Shown one piece after another: positions 5,533 through 5,808 of a stretch of 5,808 nt of DNA. The stretch's first letter is position 1. Every line of letters starts with the position of its first letter. The translations under genes were made by a program, and so were the position numbers. The notes under the pieces are model-generated. The model did no database searches. It had not been told where the DNA came from and saw only the letters and a list, made by a program, of their open reading frames with translations. The DNA is from Nanobdellota archaeon (GTDB lineage: Archaea; Nanobdellota; Nanobdellia; Pacearchaeales; GW2011-AR1): positions 1-5,808 of the forward strand of contig JAUYDD010000123.1 in NCBI GenBank assembly GCA_030704765.1, written 5' to 3'.

Positions 5533-5635
5533 TTTTAGTATGATATGAATAAGCTTAGTATTCTAAAATAAAAAAAATTATAATAAATTTTTTGGAACAT
5601 TAAAAATCCATAAAAGATTTTGAAGTATTTACTAT

Positions 5636-5808
5636 CTCTGTGCCAAAAGCACAGAGTATTTTTCGCAAATTTTTTCGCTTCGCGACCGGCAATTTCAGTC
5701 TCCAAGAAAAACTTTCAGAAGTTTTTCTGGGCCATTCAAAATCTGAAGATTTTGAAGGTTTCAAATCTGCCGAGGCAGAGCCCCGGGGTATTAAACCCAG
5801 ATTTGAAA
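5636..5808. repeat. Cluster of hairpins running to the window edge
   Basis: 5504-5808 holds no gene that I can see. 5533-5635 is plain AT-rich sequence. Then come CTCTGTGC/GCACAGAG (5636-5656, loop CAAAA, followed by TATTTTT like a terminator), AGAAAAACTT/AAGTTTTTCT (5705-5728, loop TCAG), TTCAAAATC/GATTTTGAA (5735-5756, loop TGAA) and TTTCAAATCTG/CAGATTTGAAA (5759-5808, 28-base loop). The last loop is GC-rich and contains CTGCC-GA-GGCAG and CCCCGGGG, which could form alternative pairings. The second and third hairpins are separated by GG-G-CC. The cluster may be a chain of mobile palindromes or a 3' end structure of a gene to the right; it reaches the last base of the window and may continue. 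Confidence 0.7.

Noticed and set aside
5636..5808. A tRNA or other known RNA gene in the right-hand gap
   Set aside because: The stems do not form a cloverleaf, and no TPsiC-type or other conserved RNA motif is visible.

Overview
The window looks like a piece of an AT-rich archaeal genome, most likely a DPANN lineage of the Woesearchaeota/Pacearchaeota type. This is inferred from low GC, heavy use of AGA and ATA codons, TATA-like boxes 22-35 bases upstream of start codons with little or no leader, and the protein families present. These are a 191-residue conserved hypothetical of a type I associate with DPANN archaea, a DUF6498-like membrane protein, and sequon-rich single-pass surface proteins with cysteine modules. 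No rRNA, tRNA or CRISPR array is visible.

Bases 1-967 form an inverted-repeat cassette. A repeat of about 138 bases lies at 1-139 and again, inverted, at 810-947, differing by one substitution and one indel. It brackets a single intact + strand gene (218-793) with its own promoter. The 102-base core of the repeat occurs a third time, alone, at 3411-3512. The core has imperfect terminal inverted repeats, can fold into a long branched hairpin and behaves like a MITE or palindromic mobile repeat. Directly after the right arm, 932-1267 carries the start-less C-terminal part of an HD-domain phosphohydrolase-like gene. Its probable HD motif reads SD exactly at the repeat boundary, which suggests that the repeat cassette broke this gene.

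The rest is a minus-strand block of three genes. From upstream to downstream these are a 604-residue secreted, membrane-anchored protein with an alpha-toroid (prenyltransferase-repeat-like) ectodomain and three cysteine modules (3689-5503), a 425-residue secreted, membrane-anchored beta-sandwich protein with one cysteine module (2029-3306), and a 224-residue polytopic membrane protein (1278-1952). Each has its own candidate TATA box, so they are probably separate transcription units rather than a tight operon. The two surface proteins share a near-identical cysteine spacing and the same layout: signal peptide, ectodomain, Cys module, one TM helix, basic cytoplasmic tail. They may act together at the cell envelope; what they bind is unknown.

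The two long non-coding gaps (3307-3688 and 5504-5808) are not empty. The first holds the solo repeat followed by three consecutive hairpins, including a 15-bp perfect inverted repeat. The second holds four strong hairpins running to the window edge. I see no complete known system such as a defence island; the most unusual part is the repeat cassette with its cargo gene and the broken HD gene.
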